NCBI GenBank assembly: GCA_022497155.1
Contig: MU385760.1
Location: 1-64,000 of the forward strand
Length of the DNA: 64,000 nt
Origin: Whalleya microplaca
Taxonomy: Eukaryota; Ascomycota; Sordariomycetes; Xylariales; Xylariaceae
Direction of reading: 5' to 3'
Shown here: positions 11,576 to 22,703 of the stretch, piece by piece
How the letters are laid out: the number at the start of each line of letters is the position of its first letter
Numbering within the stretch: position 1 is the first letter of the stretch
Position numbers and translations under genes: made by a program
Notes under the pieces: generated by a model
Told to the model about the DNA's origin: nothing
Seen by the model: only the letters and a program-made list of their open reading frames with translations
Databases searched by the model: none

Positions 11576-13111
11576 TCACTGCACCTCCCTGACGACCTTA
11601 TCAAACGCCTTGGCGACGTACTCGACGTTGCGGGTATTCAATCCGGCCATGCTTATGCGTCCGTTCTTGGTCATGTAGATGTGGAAGTCGGCGCGGAGGC
11701 GGAGGACCTGGGGCTCGGACAGGCCGGTGAAGGAGAACATGCCGATCTGGTCGGTGACGTGGTTCCACGTGCCCGGGGTGCCGAGCTCCTCGAGCTTTTG
11801 GCGCAGGGCCTTGCGCATCGAGATGATGCGCCCGGACATCGTGCGCAGGTTGTCCTGCCACTCGGCGAACAGGGCCGGGTCGTTGAGCACGGTCGCCGCG
11901 ATGCGCGCGCCGTACAGCGGCGGGTTCGAGATCTCGGACCGCTGCAGGATGGCGAGCTGCGAGCTCACGCGCCCGATGACCGCCGTCGCGTCCGCCGCCG
12001 GGCTCGTCACCACGTGGAAGCAGCCCACGCGCTCGCCGTAGAGGCCGAAGTTCTTGGCGAAGCTCTGCGCCACCACCAGCTCGAAGCCCTGGTCGACGAA
12101 GTAGCGGATCGCCGCGTTGTCCTGCAGCAGGTCGCCCGACGCGAAGCCCTGGTACGCGCAGTCGAAGAAGGGGAAGTGGTTCTTCTGCCGCATTATGACG
12201 GCGATCTCCTTCCATTGGTCTAACGTGGGGTCGACGCCCGTGGGGTTGTGCGCGCAGGGGTGTAGTAGGATGATGGATCGGTCATCGGCTGCTAGTAGAG
12301 CAGACTTTAGGCCGTCGAAATCTAACCGCTTCGTCTCCTTGTGGAAGTAGGGGTATTGTGCGATGGGAATGCCGACATTGGTGAAGATCTGGTTGTGGTT
12401 TGCCCATGTCGGATTTGAGAGGTAGACCTTCTTGGTTCCGGGGAAGAACTTGGCGAGGAAGAGAGCGCCGAGATGTACAGCACCAGTGCCGGAGATGGTT
12501 TGTGCGGACGTGATACGCTTCTCCTTGATAGCAGGCGAGTCGGGACCGCCGAGGATCAGCTCGGCGGCTTTGCTAGTAAAGGCGGGAGCACCAGCGATGG
12601 GGCCATATTCGTGATCGAGGTTAGGAGTGCTGTGGAGGATGTCGTCTGCCTGTTGGGGAGGAAGGTGGTGAGCAACCAGGATTGACCCAACAGAAGAAAT
12701 CATGCATAAATGATGCCGAATATCTTTCAAGACTGATGGGAAAGAGGGCGCAAAGTGTAAGAAATAAATATAATTAAGAGAATTAAATACCTTCTTAACA
12801 ACTGGTAATACCCAGGGTTTAGCGTTGTCATCTCGGTATGCTCCCACGCCCTGATACAAGTAAGTAATGTCAGCATCGTTGATAATTAAACATCTTATCT
12901 ATGCTGTAGATCTTCATGCAGTACGCACCAAATCGACTTTATTAGGATCTTGATCTTCTTTGTAAGCTCTCGTCAGACCAAACATAACATCCTCGGGGGC
13001 CTGAGGGACGACCTCGGCCGAGAAGCTGGTGGTTGCAGGCGGCGCCATTTGTTTGACTATGCTTTTGACTCTGGAGATGGATTGACCGTGATAAGATGGA
13101 TCGAACGGCAT
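11576..13111 (-). CDS. Aspartate aminotransferase, PLP enzyme
   Basis: Three exons on the minus strand: 13111-12929, 12850-12791 and 12649-11576, giving 438 residues. The product is a class I aminotransferase converting aspartate and 2-oxoglutarate to oxaloacetate and glutamate. Motifs include GVGAYRDD, SNPTWANH, the HNPTG loop, the FDCAYQGFASG segment with the PLP-contacting Asp/Tyr, the Schiff-base lysine in SFAKNFGLYGER (Lys280) and the late GRISMAGLN. The first Met (13111) adds 21 residues before a second in-frame Met at 13048, which is where cytosolic fungal homologues usually begin, so the start is uncertain. The 141-bp second intron (12650-12790) is a multiple of three and has no in-frame stop, so retention would insert 47 residues after the VVKK segment. 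The 3' half is highly GC-rich. Confidence 0.92.
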
Positions 13112-14629
13112 GTTGATCAGCGGGAAAAGGTGAGAGACGGAGAGAGTGCGCAGGGCGTTTAAAAGGAATTGTTAGAATGGCAGGCGCGGTGGCAGCAGCC
13201 GTGGGTGTGACTGACTGGCAGGCTCGACTGGACAGACACCGGATGGACAGCAGATATGCAGGCAGGAGCAGGAAGCTACGTAGTACCCTACTTAGTACCC
13301 TACTACCTGAGTAAGTACGGCTACCTAGTAGGTACCCCTAGGTTAGCCAAGTACCTGGCCAAGTACCTAGCAGCAATATTATACAAATATTATACAATAT
13401 TGTACGTAAGGCACAGTCCGTACAGGCACTACTGCAGGCTACCGGAGGGACGGGTGACCAGGTGGGTCGATTAATTGATAATTTCGAATCACGGTCAATT
13501 TAATAGGTAGGCCGATCAAACGACCAAGACGCAGGAAGGATATTATTAACTCGCCCAGCCCAGTGGAAGATAGGAACACTGGAACATCGAACGATACCCC
13601 GAACGCAGACAGTGGCCCCAGTTGTACTTAGAACTTAGGGTCGGAGGAGAAATGTGGCGGGGTTGCGGGGTTGGCAGCAGCTAATAAATTCGCTAAATTC
13701 CAGACCTAACAACGCCCCCAGACAATTTGGAGAGGCCCAGTGGAGGATACGATGCCCGGTGGATGCCCGCACGCCCGGTGGATGTCTCAGGGGATGGTGG
13801 ATGGGGGGACCCAGGGAATACGTCACAGCGTGATAGCCTGGAGTTTCAGTGACTTTTCAAATCGGTGGGGAATAGCGTGGTTGCTGCAATTGGCAGTCGG
13901 GGCAGTCTGGCACCGCCGATGGTTGGTCAATCGTCCGTTCGTTTGTTGGCCAGGGTTCCCAGCTCCTACATGTACTGTAGGGCGCAGGTTCACGATGATA
14001 AGGGGAAGGTCGCAGTTGAATCAGTTGAGTGTTGTAGTAAGAATTACTGTGTGCCACATTGCAATTCATGAGCAGGGTCGTCGGTCTTTTAAATTATCAA
14101 TGGTGGATCTTCCCGCTCCGCAGATGACGGCGTAGAGTCATAAGATGTGTGTAGAACTCCCGTTTAGACCGAGGCACGTAAAAAGCTTAATTGTTGTCGT
14201 CATTCCGACGAGTCCCGGCCTTCTATTCCCCGAACCGTGAAGCCCCTCGGGATCTCGGCTGAAGGCCGTCGGGTGTGGCTCCACCTCCGGGACTCCTGAG
14301 AGCCTGCATACTGCATACTATGTACATACTTTACTACTTAGACTACCTACTGTTTCTCTGTAGGGCTTAGATTATAGGTACGTACATGGAATAGCTATTT
14401 AGGCGAGAATTTCCTCTCGGCATCCAGCCTAGTAGGTATCTTCTTAATGGAACATTATTGCCAGATGCATAGTCTGGATTAGGGAAAGCATGTGATGTGT
14501 CGTGGACCAGGGGAAGTGCCATTCCCTCCGCCTCTCATTCACATGCAAAAAAACACGGATAGGATGTTCTCCTAATGCAATAATTGACTGCACCACCGCT
14601 GCACCGCTTCCTATGAGCAGGGAAACCGT
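13112..14629. other. 1.5-kb intergenic region
   Basis: Promoter side of the aminotransferase and 3' side of UFE1. ORFs such as 13740-14135 (+) have no recognisable domain. A dense GTACC/TACCTA repeat field is listed separately. No RNA gene recognised. Confidence 0.55.
13270..13410. repeat. TACCTA/GTAC-rich short repeat field
   Basis: Many overlapping copies of AGTACC, TACCTA and GGTACC, with palindromic TACCTAGTAGGTA, followed by repeated ATATTATACAA units. It lies about 160-300 bp upstream of the aminotransferase start. Such TACCTA motifs are scattered in many sordariomycete intergenic regions; a function is unknown. Confidence 0.5.
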
Positions 14630-15818
14630 TCATATTACCAGATCCCACGCGATCAAGAATGCGCATAACCCGCAAGTCGCGAAAAAGGTATACTTGGCCG
14701 GGCTTGCTTTCTGTGTCGCCTGCTTGAGCTGTCTATTACCTCCGCCTATATTCTCCGTCGTGTTCTCGGCATCAGTTACCAGCCGTTCGATGCCCGCCGA
14801 CTGGGTGGTCAGTGTATCGATGAGCTGCGTTTGGAGCTCTGAGATTTCAATCAATGACTTCTCTGCAGCCCTGTTTCGCCAATCTGTCAGTTAAGAAGTT
14901 CGGCACCGTTGTTTAGAACCATCACATACCTGACTTGGTCCAATGTGCTCTCGTAATGTTTGAGCATATCCTGGTTGTCCTGCTCGAACATTTGAAGTTG
15001 CTCCGGACTCAAATCATTCGCTGCAGCCGAGGACGATGCCTCCTCAGGGGGCAGCGCTTGACTTGCTCTCCTTTTTGAACTTGTCGCACTTCCCGGCTCT
15101 TGCATGTTGGCTAGGATGCTCGAAGCAAGAGGATCCTGTCCTCGCGATGACTTCGCCAGCACGCTTCTGTTCTTCTCCATTTCCCTCATCAGTCGGATCT
15201 CCATCATATCCTGCTGGGTCTTGACGCATTCCTGGAGTCGATGCCGCAGAAGCCACAGGACACTGTCCCGATGCGCGCTAATGGTATGCGCCCGTTCTTC
15301 CGCTGTGGTGTGTTCCGGTGACTTGCTTATAGCTGTGCCGCCGGCTGCCCACGCGCCCAAGGCCCCTAGACCGCGGACGAACTTCTTCTGTATCACCTTG
15401 GACTCGATCTCGGAGCGTGCTTGTTCGACATCTGCTAGCCGGCGTATGCTCGCATTAAGCTCCCGTAGCATCTTCTTTGCATTCGCATCGATCTCCTCGC
15501 GTTCGCGGTCCGAAAGGGGCCGTGGCTGTCTGTCTGTCTGTGCTGATCGGATCAGGGTCTTTCGCGGCTGCGCGGTCGAGAGGTAGGACTGTCGGATGTT
15601 CCTAAGATCGGCATGCAGAGAAGCAATATGTGAATTCTAGATCAGATGTCAGCCTTATAGGTGGATCATACAGCGATATATAGCGACATATGTTGACTGA
15701 CTATTCTGTAAGCCTCCTTGAGGAAGTCGTCGAGCTTGTCCATACTGAAGTTCCTCCTGGTAGTAGGAGCTTCACGTTGCTTGAGGAAGCCATTGAAAAG
15801 CGGCGTAATGTCAGTCAT
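14630..15818 (-). CDS. UFE1: ER Q-SNARE, Ufe1/syntaxin-18
   Basis: Three exons: 15818-15702, 15636-14930 and 14870-14630, giving 354 residues. The short first exon begins MTDITPLFNGFLK and continues across the first intron into EAYRINSHIASLHADLRNIR, the conserved syntaxin-18 N-terminal region. A central charged, Ser/Ala-rich part leads to LSPEQLQMFEQDN and the heptad-patterned SNARE motif (about residues 255-325). A single C-terminal hydrophobic helix (FFATCGLCAFLIAWDLVI) anchors the protein with almost no tail behind it, as expected for a tail-anchored SNARE. Ufe1 forms the ER t-SNARE that receives COPI vesicles from the Golgi and supports ER fusion. All introns are 59-65 bp with CTGAC-type branch sites. 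It is divergent from the transporter at 16761. Confidence 0.9.
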
Positions 15819-16760
15819 TATGAGAACTACAGTAATCGAATCAGCGGCGTCTTTTCATCATTGTGGTGTTGGCATGGGAAGCTTCACTGTCAAATCCTAA
15901 GCAATGGGCTTCCCTTGGTGGAGCTTGCAACCTGTTCAATATTCATTGACTGATGATAGACAGGTGCACGCGCTCGATTGATGGATGTGACGCTTCGGCG
16001 CATATACGTTGCACAATGCCGATGTGGCTGATGCTGACCGTTGTGGCTCGTGTTATTGTGGCTGAGCTTTCCAACTTGCCTTGCTCGCCAGCTCGCTAGG
16101 TCCGGAATAGGCATCGCTCTATCAGTCTAACTTCCGTAGAGCGGGAACCGCATCGCGGAAGCGAGCTCGGAGATTTCCTCCACAATGTCGTGCTATCCCC
16201 AATGCTATTGCCCCATCAGATATGGCTGGCCTGCTCTTCTGTTTGCCTATCAAGTCTATACCGCTTTTTGTGCAACGCAAGCAGATCTATATACGCGGGA
16301 CGGATATAACCTCAGCATACATTCTATGTAATGGAAGCGCCTTTGTTCACCATGATTAGCTTATGTCATCCATAAAAGCCATTTACCTGCCACAATGGAA
16401 GCGTATATGTTAAAGAGAAATGATGGCAAGGCCATTCGGCCTATTGCTACAAGACATAGAGAATTGCAAAAGACATTGCAGTTTCAGAGCTCGGATTCTC
16501 TATTTAAGCCGAGCTCGCTTCCGAATTGGTCTGTTGAGAAGCTGGAAGCTCCAAGTACAACCCTCAACGTTGCAAGGACACCGCTAATACGGGAATAACG
16601 TTCGAGTATGCTGTACACACCCACTTGCCACAAATATCCGCTATCCGAACCGCATAATAAAAGAAGGTCCGGTCTCGTTCCCAAGAGCTTTTCCCCCAAC
16701 GTCACGATCCCTTCTTACTATTGCCATTGACTATTGTTGAAGTTTTGGTTACACGTGCCA
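15819..16760. promoter_or_regulatory. Divergent promoter region UFE1 / MFS transporter
   Basis: A 942-bp spacer between divergently transcribed genes. It contains the perfect 15-bp inverted repeat listed below. No coding exon is recognised in it. Confidence 0.6.
16156..16523. promoter_or_regulatory. Perfect 15-bp inverted repeat, possible Zn2Cys6 sites
   Basis: CGGAAGCGAGCTCGG at 16156-16170 is matched by its exact reverse complement at 16509-16523. A third partial copy GAGCTCGG lies at 16487-16494. The arms carry CGG/CCG triplets around a palindromic GAGCTC core, as in fungal zinc-cluster factor sites. The right arm is 238 bp upstream of the drug-transporter ATG. A role in its induction is inference. 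Confidence 0.5.
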
Positions 16761-18518
16761 ATGAATGACAGTGAGAAACTACCAATCACATCAGAGGGTG
16801 ATCATGACATCAATACTCCGTCTCCAAACCCTAAACGACACTCTTCTGAAGAGAAGGACGTAACGCCCAAGGCTGCTGACCAAGGTGAGGAGGACAGCCG
16901 CCCCTCGGAAGATACTGATCACGAAACGGACCATGACTCTCAAGACGATGTTGAGAATGGCAACGAGGCTAGAGACATCGAGACTCTCTCACGAGTCTCT
17001 AGCGGACCCCCCTATAGTACTTTCTCACCCTCCTTGAAATGGTGGATAGTCGCTATGAACTTCGTATCTGCCCTCGTCTCTCCCTTCACAGCCAACGTCT
17101 ATTTCCCCGCAATTCCAGCTCTATCTGAAAGCCTAGGGGTCACAATCGGTCAGATCAATTTAACACTCACGACTTATATGATCTTTCAGGGACTAGCACC
17201 GACGATATTTGGTGATTTTGGAGACATTGCGGGAAGGCGGCCGGCCTTCATCGTTGCCTTCACTATTTACCTTGGGGCCAATATTGGGTTGGCTCTGCAA
17301 CGAGATTACGCCGCCCTGCTTATTCTGCGGATGGTGCAAAGTGGGGGCAGCAGCGGCACCATAGCACTCGTCTACGCCGTGGTTGCGGACATCGCTCCCA
17401 GTTCCGAAAGGGGCAAATATATGGGGCTCGTCGGAGCTGGTATTACCATTGGGCCATCCATCGGGCCCGTGATCGGCGGCCTGCTTTCCCAATACCTGGG
17501 ATGGCCGTCGATATTTTGGTTCCTGGTCATCCTCACAGTCGTCTTGATGATCCCGTACGTTCTCGCCGTCCCGGAGACCGGACGGAAGATCGTAGGCAAC
17601 GGATCTATCCCGCCACCCCTCTGGAACATGACCCTGCTGGACTACATCCGCTTCCGGCGGCAGCCCCGCGACCGCTCATCCGCCCCTACACGCCAAAAGA
17701 TCCCGCTGCCCAACCCCTTCCACGCGCTCGCGGTGCTCTGGCAGAAGGACATGGCGATGATCCTGTTCTACAACGCGACGCTGTACCTGGGCTTCATGAT
17801 CGTGACGGCGACGCTGTCGTCGCAGTTCGCCGAGATCTACGGCTACGACGAGCTGCAGCTGGGCCTGTGCTTCCTCCCCATCGGCGTCGCGTGCACGCTC
17901 GCCTCCATCGGCAACGGCTTCCTCGCCGACTGGAACTACCGGCGCATCGCGCGGCGGCTGGGCGTGCGGCTCGACCGCCGCCGCGGGCACGACCTCGCCG
18001 ACTTCCCCATCGAGAAGGTGCGCATCCAGCTCGTGTACCCGCTGGTGGCGCTCGGCAGCGCCGTGTACGTCGGGTACGGGTGGGCGCTGCAGCGCGAAAC
18101 GCACGTGGCCGTGCCGCTGGTGCTCTCGTTCTTCATCGGGTTGTGCGTCACGGGGCCCTTCCAGATCATCAACCTGCTCATCGTCGACCTGTACCCCGAG
18201 GCGCCAGCGACCGCCACCGCGGCCAACAACCTGTCGCGGTGCCTGCTGGGCGCCGTCGCCACCGCCGTCATCGAGGACATGATCGGCGCCATGGGCCGCG
18301 GGTGGGCGTTCACGTTCATCGCGCTGCTGTTCACGGCCTTCTCGCCCTCGCTGTGGATCATCCAGAAGCACGGGCCCAGGTGGAGGCGGGAGCGCTTGGA
18401 GAAGATGAAGAGGGCCGCGGAGAAGAAGGAGGCGGCGGCTGAGGAGAAGGCCAAGACGCCTGTGGTGGGGGATGCTGGGGATGGCGTTATTGCTACATCG
18501 GTACCCAGATCAGGTTAA
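16761..18518 (+). CDS. MFS drug:H+ antiporter, DHA1/QDR-like
   Basis: An intronless 585-residue ORF starting at the first ATG of the open frame (16761). A hydrophilic acidic N-terminus of about 95 residues precedes the first membrane span (WWIVAMNFVSALVSPFTANV). The loop GDFGDIAGRRP between spans 2 and 3 and the segment ERGKYMGLVGAGITIGPSIG (DHA1 motif C, antiporter signature) identify a 12-span DHA1 antiporter, closest in style to yeast QDR/AQR1/DTR1. A long central cytoplasmic loop and a Lys/Glu-rich C-tail are present. Such proteins export drugs, weak acids, polyamines or metabolites at the plasma membrane; the substrate is unknown. From about 17680 on, third positions become almost all G or C, a sharp change within the gene. 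A methyltransferase gene follows 1.4 kb downstream on the other strand. Confidence 0.9.
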   Translation: MNDSEKLPITSEGDHDINTPSPNPKRHSSEEKDVTPKAADQGEEDSRPSEDTDHETDHDSQDDVENGNEARDIETLSRVSSGPPYSTFSPSLKWWIVAMNFVSALVSPFTANVYFPAIPALSESLGVTIGQINLTLTTYMIFQGLAPTIFGDFGDIAGRRPAFIVAFTIYLGANIGLALQRDYAALLILRMVQSGGSSGTIALVYAVVADIAPSSERGKYMGLVGAGITIGPSIGPVIGGLLSQYLGWPSIFWFLVILTVVLMIPYVLAVPETGRKIVGNGSIPPPLWNMTLLDYIRFRRQPRDRSSAPTRQKIPLPNPFHALAVLWQKDMAMILFYNATLYLGFMIVTATLSSQFAEIYGYDELQLGLCFLPIGVACTLASIGNGFLADWNYRRIARRLGVRLDRRRGHDLADFPIEKVRIQLVYPLVALGSAVYVGYGWALQRETHVAVPLVLSFFIGLCVTGPFQIINLLIVDLYPEAPATATAANNLSRCLLGAVATAVIEDMIGAMGRGWAFTFIALLFTAFSPSLWIIQKHGPRWRRERLEKMKRAAEKKEAAAEEKAKTPVVGDAGDGVIATSVPRSG

Positions 18519-19950
18519 GGCTTTTTGATATAGAGATCTATAGACTTAGGGCCGTGCTGTTTGGCGCCGGCTGTTTTATTTATGATGAAATGACTCAGGA
18601 TTGGAGCTTTAAAGGCTGAAGTATATAGATGTCAGGTAATAAAGTTAGACTAGTTGGTCAAACGTACCCATAAAGAAGCTTTAATTACTAAGAATATCAA
18701 TATGAGACTTGCAAACACATTTGAGATGATCTTGAAGGTGAGAATATTACTGACTACTTAACAAGCGTCCCGTAAGCCGTACGCAATCTATCTTGCAGTC
18801 ACTATAAAGGCCTATTCTGTCATCATTTGGCCTGTTCCCGTTCCTGTCTCATTCGAAAAAGATGAAGACACAGCCCCTTATGCGAAGGAGCGTAGCCTCT
18901 ATACCATTGTCAGTACTCCGTAGACCAGTTTCCAATAAGTGGAGGCTAGACGACCTTTTTAGACCATGGCCAAGCCCCGTCTGATGATGACTAAGGAGTG
19001 CTATGAATAAGTATTTGATCAATATATAAACGGTAGGCAATTCCATTCGATGGCTGTAATATCGTTGTTAAGTTCTATCCGTTTACGTGAATGAAGCCTT
19101 ATGAATCTAACTCTTTCGTACGCAATTCGAATCTGTTAGTCTCACCAGCTAATAATCTAAAAAGGGATCAAATCTCTACCTATGCTATTAAGACGCAATT
19201 TCCTCTAGTGACTGTACTTTTCCCCTCTCCAATAAGTTATTTATATGAATTCTATGGGCACCTCTATGCAGCCACATATTCTGTACCCACAAGCTGCGTA
19301 CCTAAGGTACGTAGTCATTTGTATATGATTGTTGCATGAAGACTATAAGCCAATAGTATCTTTCCTCAAACGATGTAATTTATAATGAACACTGGAGTCA
19401 ATATGTACTGGAGGGCCATCCAAAGGATATGGTCCATTCTAAGCCGCGAGTGTTCACCTCAAATCGTTGTATCAGTCTGGGGGGCTATGGTCTACATGCA
19501 GCCTACTTGTACATTATCATACACACCACAGTTACTGTGGCATGATCCTATCGTGGCTTAGTTATATTGCGCTCTTGATTAAATGCGGAACTTCGAAATA
19601 AATGTATAGGGGAAGTCAGGTGTGAGAAGCTGTTCGTAAAGTCGAAGCTTTGTAGTGACCCAATAGTGAAAACCACCACTTCGTCATCCTGATCAAGGGA
19701 ACACGAACTAGCTTGGCTGTGTATATGGACAACATGCAGCTTTAAAGGCAGAAAGCAAAGGTTGAACTGAATATAGTCTTGGATTATATGTCTTGTGCTC
19801 CACAACACTGAGAATAGCTTCGAATATAGTACGATCTTAAGTTTCGCCTCATATTAAAGCTACTTATCAATTCAAGAACTCATACTTTACCTTTCCTCAT
19901 CATGTTCTTTCTAATATAATCATCAACAGATGTGATCTAGTTCTTGGAGC
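18519..19950. other. 1.4-kb intergenic region, nothing supported
   Basis: AT-rich spacer between convergent genes. Short ORFs (18849-19046, 19091-19339, 19548-19808) lack domains or splice context. Confidence 0.6.
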
Positions 19951-21113
19951 CTACATTCGTAGCCTATGCATATTGGTAGCGGTTAGGCCAAGTACCGTGC
20001 TATTTTGTTTATCATTCAAGCTGACAGAAACCGTGATTCCAACAAGAATCCTATATAGCCTGTGCAACATACTAAATCCAGCGCATCCAAGTAGAGACCC
20101 GGCCAGCTCCCTATGTCTCAGGCTTCTTTCCCACCACCACCCAGCGGGTGAAAGCAAAGAACCTTCTCTGGTCTGCCTACAAACCTCTGGCATTAATTGC
20201 TCAAGCCTTTGTGCTAGCTCTTTATTCCGAGTCTGCTGCGCAATCAGCTCATGTATTGGTAAGTTACACTCGTGCATGGCTAGGGCCAGATCATGTGGTG
20301 CTTCGCGAACGTCAGACTCGATTGCTTGTAGCCCATGCTCCTCGAAGACACCGGGCAACCTCGGAACCCATGTGGGATTGGCCAAACCCTCAAGTGACTG
20401 TGTTAGATCGTAGAGTTTCCTCAAGTAATCAGCATTGGTGTCAGGAGACCGTTTTCCAACCCGGAATGAGGCTACATCTGGTTCTGCCCATTGGAGATAC
20501 CCTCCCAGTTCTGTAGTGTGTCTTGTTTAATTTATACGCTCAAGGAGAAGATTATACGAATGATTCTGTAAATACTTACTTGTGATCTGGATCAACCTTC
20601 CTAGTACTGAATCGATTTCGTCGTCCTTCAATACAAAGGAAAAGTTGCGAATGTGAACAATGTCGTATGCTCCTAGGAGTTCATCTGGAACAGGCTCTCT
20701 GATATTCCAATAGCGTAGTCTGACATTTGAAGACAGCCATTCCGGTGGCGGTGCAGCTTTGAACGAAATGTCAAGTCCTTCCAGCTGTACAGATTTTGGT
20801 AGGCGGGCTCCAACATCTCTGAGCCAAATTCTGGCCTCATGTTAGATGGGGGGTAGTTTTGCTCAAAGCTATTTCCATACCCTGTGCCTGTACCAACATC
20901 TGCTACCCTCACATTCGCATCCTTGATTGGGATCTTTGGATGAATGTGATATCCATACAATTCGCACCAGAGATAGTGTTGCGAGTTGATGCTAAAGTCA
21001 AATTTAGTTCATTATCATTTCGTTGGAAACTGGCTAGGCCAAGCTCATCAGTGTACAAACCGATTATTATCTGCATAGTCACGAGTAAAGACATATTCAG
21101 ATTCAGAAGCCAT
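19951..21113 (-). pseudogene. SAM-dependent methyltransferase, apparent frameshift
   Basis: Four exons on the minus strand: 21113-21061, 20991-20881, 20830-20580 and 20510 onward. Joined, they give a fungal class I methyltransferase: YVFTRDYADNNR, LYGYHIHPKIPI, motif I ADVGTGTGIW (residues 48-57), the LEGLDISFKAAPPPEW segment, GAYDIVHIRNF, and KLGGYLQWAEPD, where the usual Pro of KPGG is Leu. The family's usual C-terminal ending VVVGKKPET plus stop is present at 20111-20140 but in the +1 frame relative to the preceding helix. Adding one T to the TTT at 20156-20158 would restore it; as written, translation runs on to 19951 through unrelated residues. A 95-bp intron could also bridge the frames but would delete good coding sequence. 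It is either a real recent lesion or a homopolymer error. Intact length would be about 272 residues. Substrate unknown. Confidence 0.75.
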
Positions 21114-22678
21114 AATAGTAAGCGTCGTTTGCTCAAAATAAATATGGTGACAAGTTGGAAGTTACCGCTTAAGTCATTGCATTCAAAAAATCATATGACG
21201 GAAAGAATGGAACTGTAATTGCACCGCAAGTCAATGAATTTGCAAAGAACACAATTCGACTTGTGGATCTTGCAATGTAGCGCACATAAGCTGTGCCCCT
21301 TTCCATGGCAGTAAGGAGTTACGGATCCCTACACCAACACAGCAACAGTCGGAAGTGTGAGTGGCTAAATGTCATTAACCCAGCACTGCTTTTTCAAGCA
21401 AGGGACTAATTACAAGATAAATGTCGCAACACCATACACATATATGTCCCTTCATAAGAAATAACCTACCAAATGGTAGACGAACTGATACCAGGAGCTA
21501 GATGATTACCTAACCCTAGGTACCCATGTGTGTAACAGTCTTAAGCGATGCGAAGACGATTCATTCAAAGTCTCATATAATTCACACATCAATAATACTC
21601 CAATGTGCTCAGATCCTACCTAATTAGTTACACGAACCACAAAGAATTTGGGGGCATCTGCCGTATGATTGGTCCAATCAGGCGTGTATCGGCATTATTG
21701 GTCACGTACTTTCGGGTCTCAACACAATTGTGACAAAAGAAAACAAGTCTGGTATGAACAAGTGAAGATACATAGGAAAGGTGATAAAAAATAATGATCT
21801 AGATATAATATCAATTCATTGTCCCAATCCGCTCATTCATGTATATTCTATCCACCATCGTCATGATATCTATTAGTTGGCTCGAACCAGAAAGTACAAA
21901 ACACTCACACACTTCCTTAAGGCCAATGTGCCAATGTCTCTCGCTATACTTAGTGAGGCATTCGAATTCCTTCGGGAAGTAACTTCAACCGATTACGTGC
22001 GTCAGATACTTGATGATGAGAGATATACAAGCACCAAATTGTCTCACAGTCGATTGTATATTGATGCGTTATACCATCCAGAAGATAATAAGCCAATCTT
22101 TATACTTTCCAAAGTTCCTTAAACTGTACATACCTGAAGTAATGTACTGTTAAAAGTTGTTAGATGCCGCTGCGATGCAACAATTTTTGTCAGCGTGGGT
22201 CTCGCGGCATTTGATGCGCCATTTGTTTTCTATGATCTCAGGAGAGGCGGCTTGTATAGATAGACAGTTGTTCTAGGCCGGGCGTTTCGGTTTGTATAGG
22301 ATATTTGACCGACGATTACAAAAATTGCCACAGTCCCGGGGCATAGAGGTTGTTATTCACGTCCATAGGGCTCTACTCAGGTCAGATATCGGCGCGCTTT
22401 ACTTATTGCGTCCCGGTAGGTCATATCAGCTCAATGCACATACACATGTTGGTCTCCTTTCCTTAGATCTCATAACAGCTAATTTACGACCTCATTGAGT
22501 AACGTGCGCATCTTTAGTGGCTGCGTTAAGAATATCTCTATGGCCCTGGTTGAAGATATGCGGATACGTTTGACTCCTCTTATGCTTAGGTACTAATCGT
22601 TTCAGTACCTCGGCTTCTTAATTTTCAAAGCACCTTGTCGCAGTAGGGATAATAGTTATAGTGAATTAGGCAAATGAA

Positions 22679-22703
22679 TCTCGGAGCAATAGTTGCTCCG
22701 AGA
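22679..22703. promoter_or_regulatory. Perfect 11-bp hairpin with CGG-N13-CCG spacing
   Basis: TCTCGGAGCAA, a three-base TAG loop, then TTGCTCCGAGA form an exact inverted repeat. The CGG and CCG triplets are 13 bases apart in inverted orientation, a spacing within the range used by fungal Zn2Cys6 dimers. It is isolated, about 1.6 kb upstream of the methyltransferase start and 3.4 kb upstream of the peroxidase, so its target is unclear. Confidence 0.4.

Noticed and set aside
13740..14135. 131-residue plus-strand ORF in the intergenic region
   Set aside because: Trp/Arg-rich random-looking translation with no recognisable motif or promoter context.
17501..18454. Alternative-frame ORFs of 172-313 residues inside the transporter
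   Set aside because: Caused by GC-saturated third positions in the transporter's 3' half; no signal other than composition.
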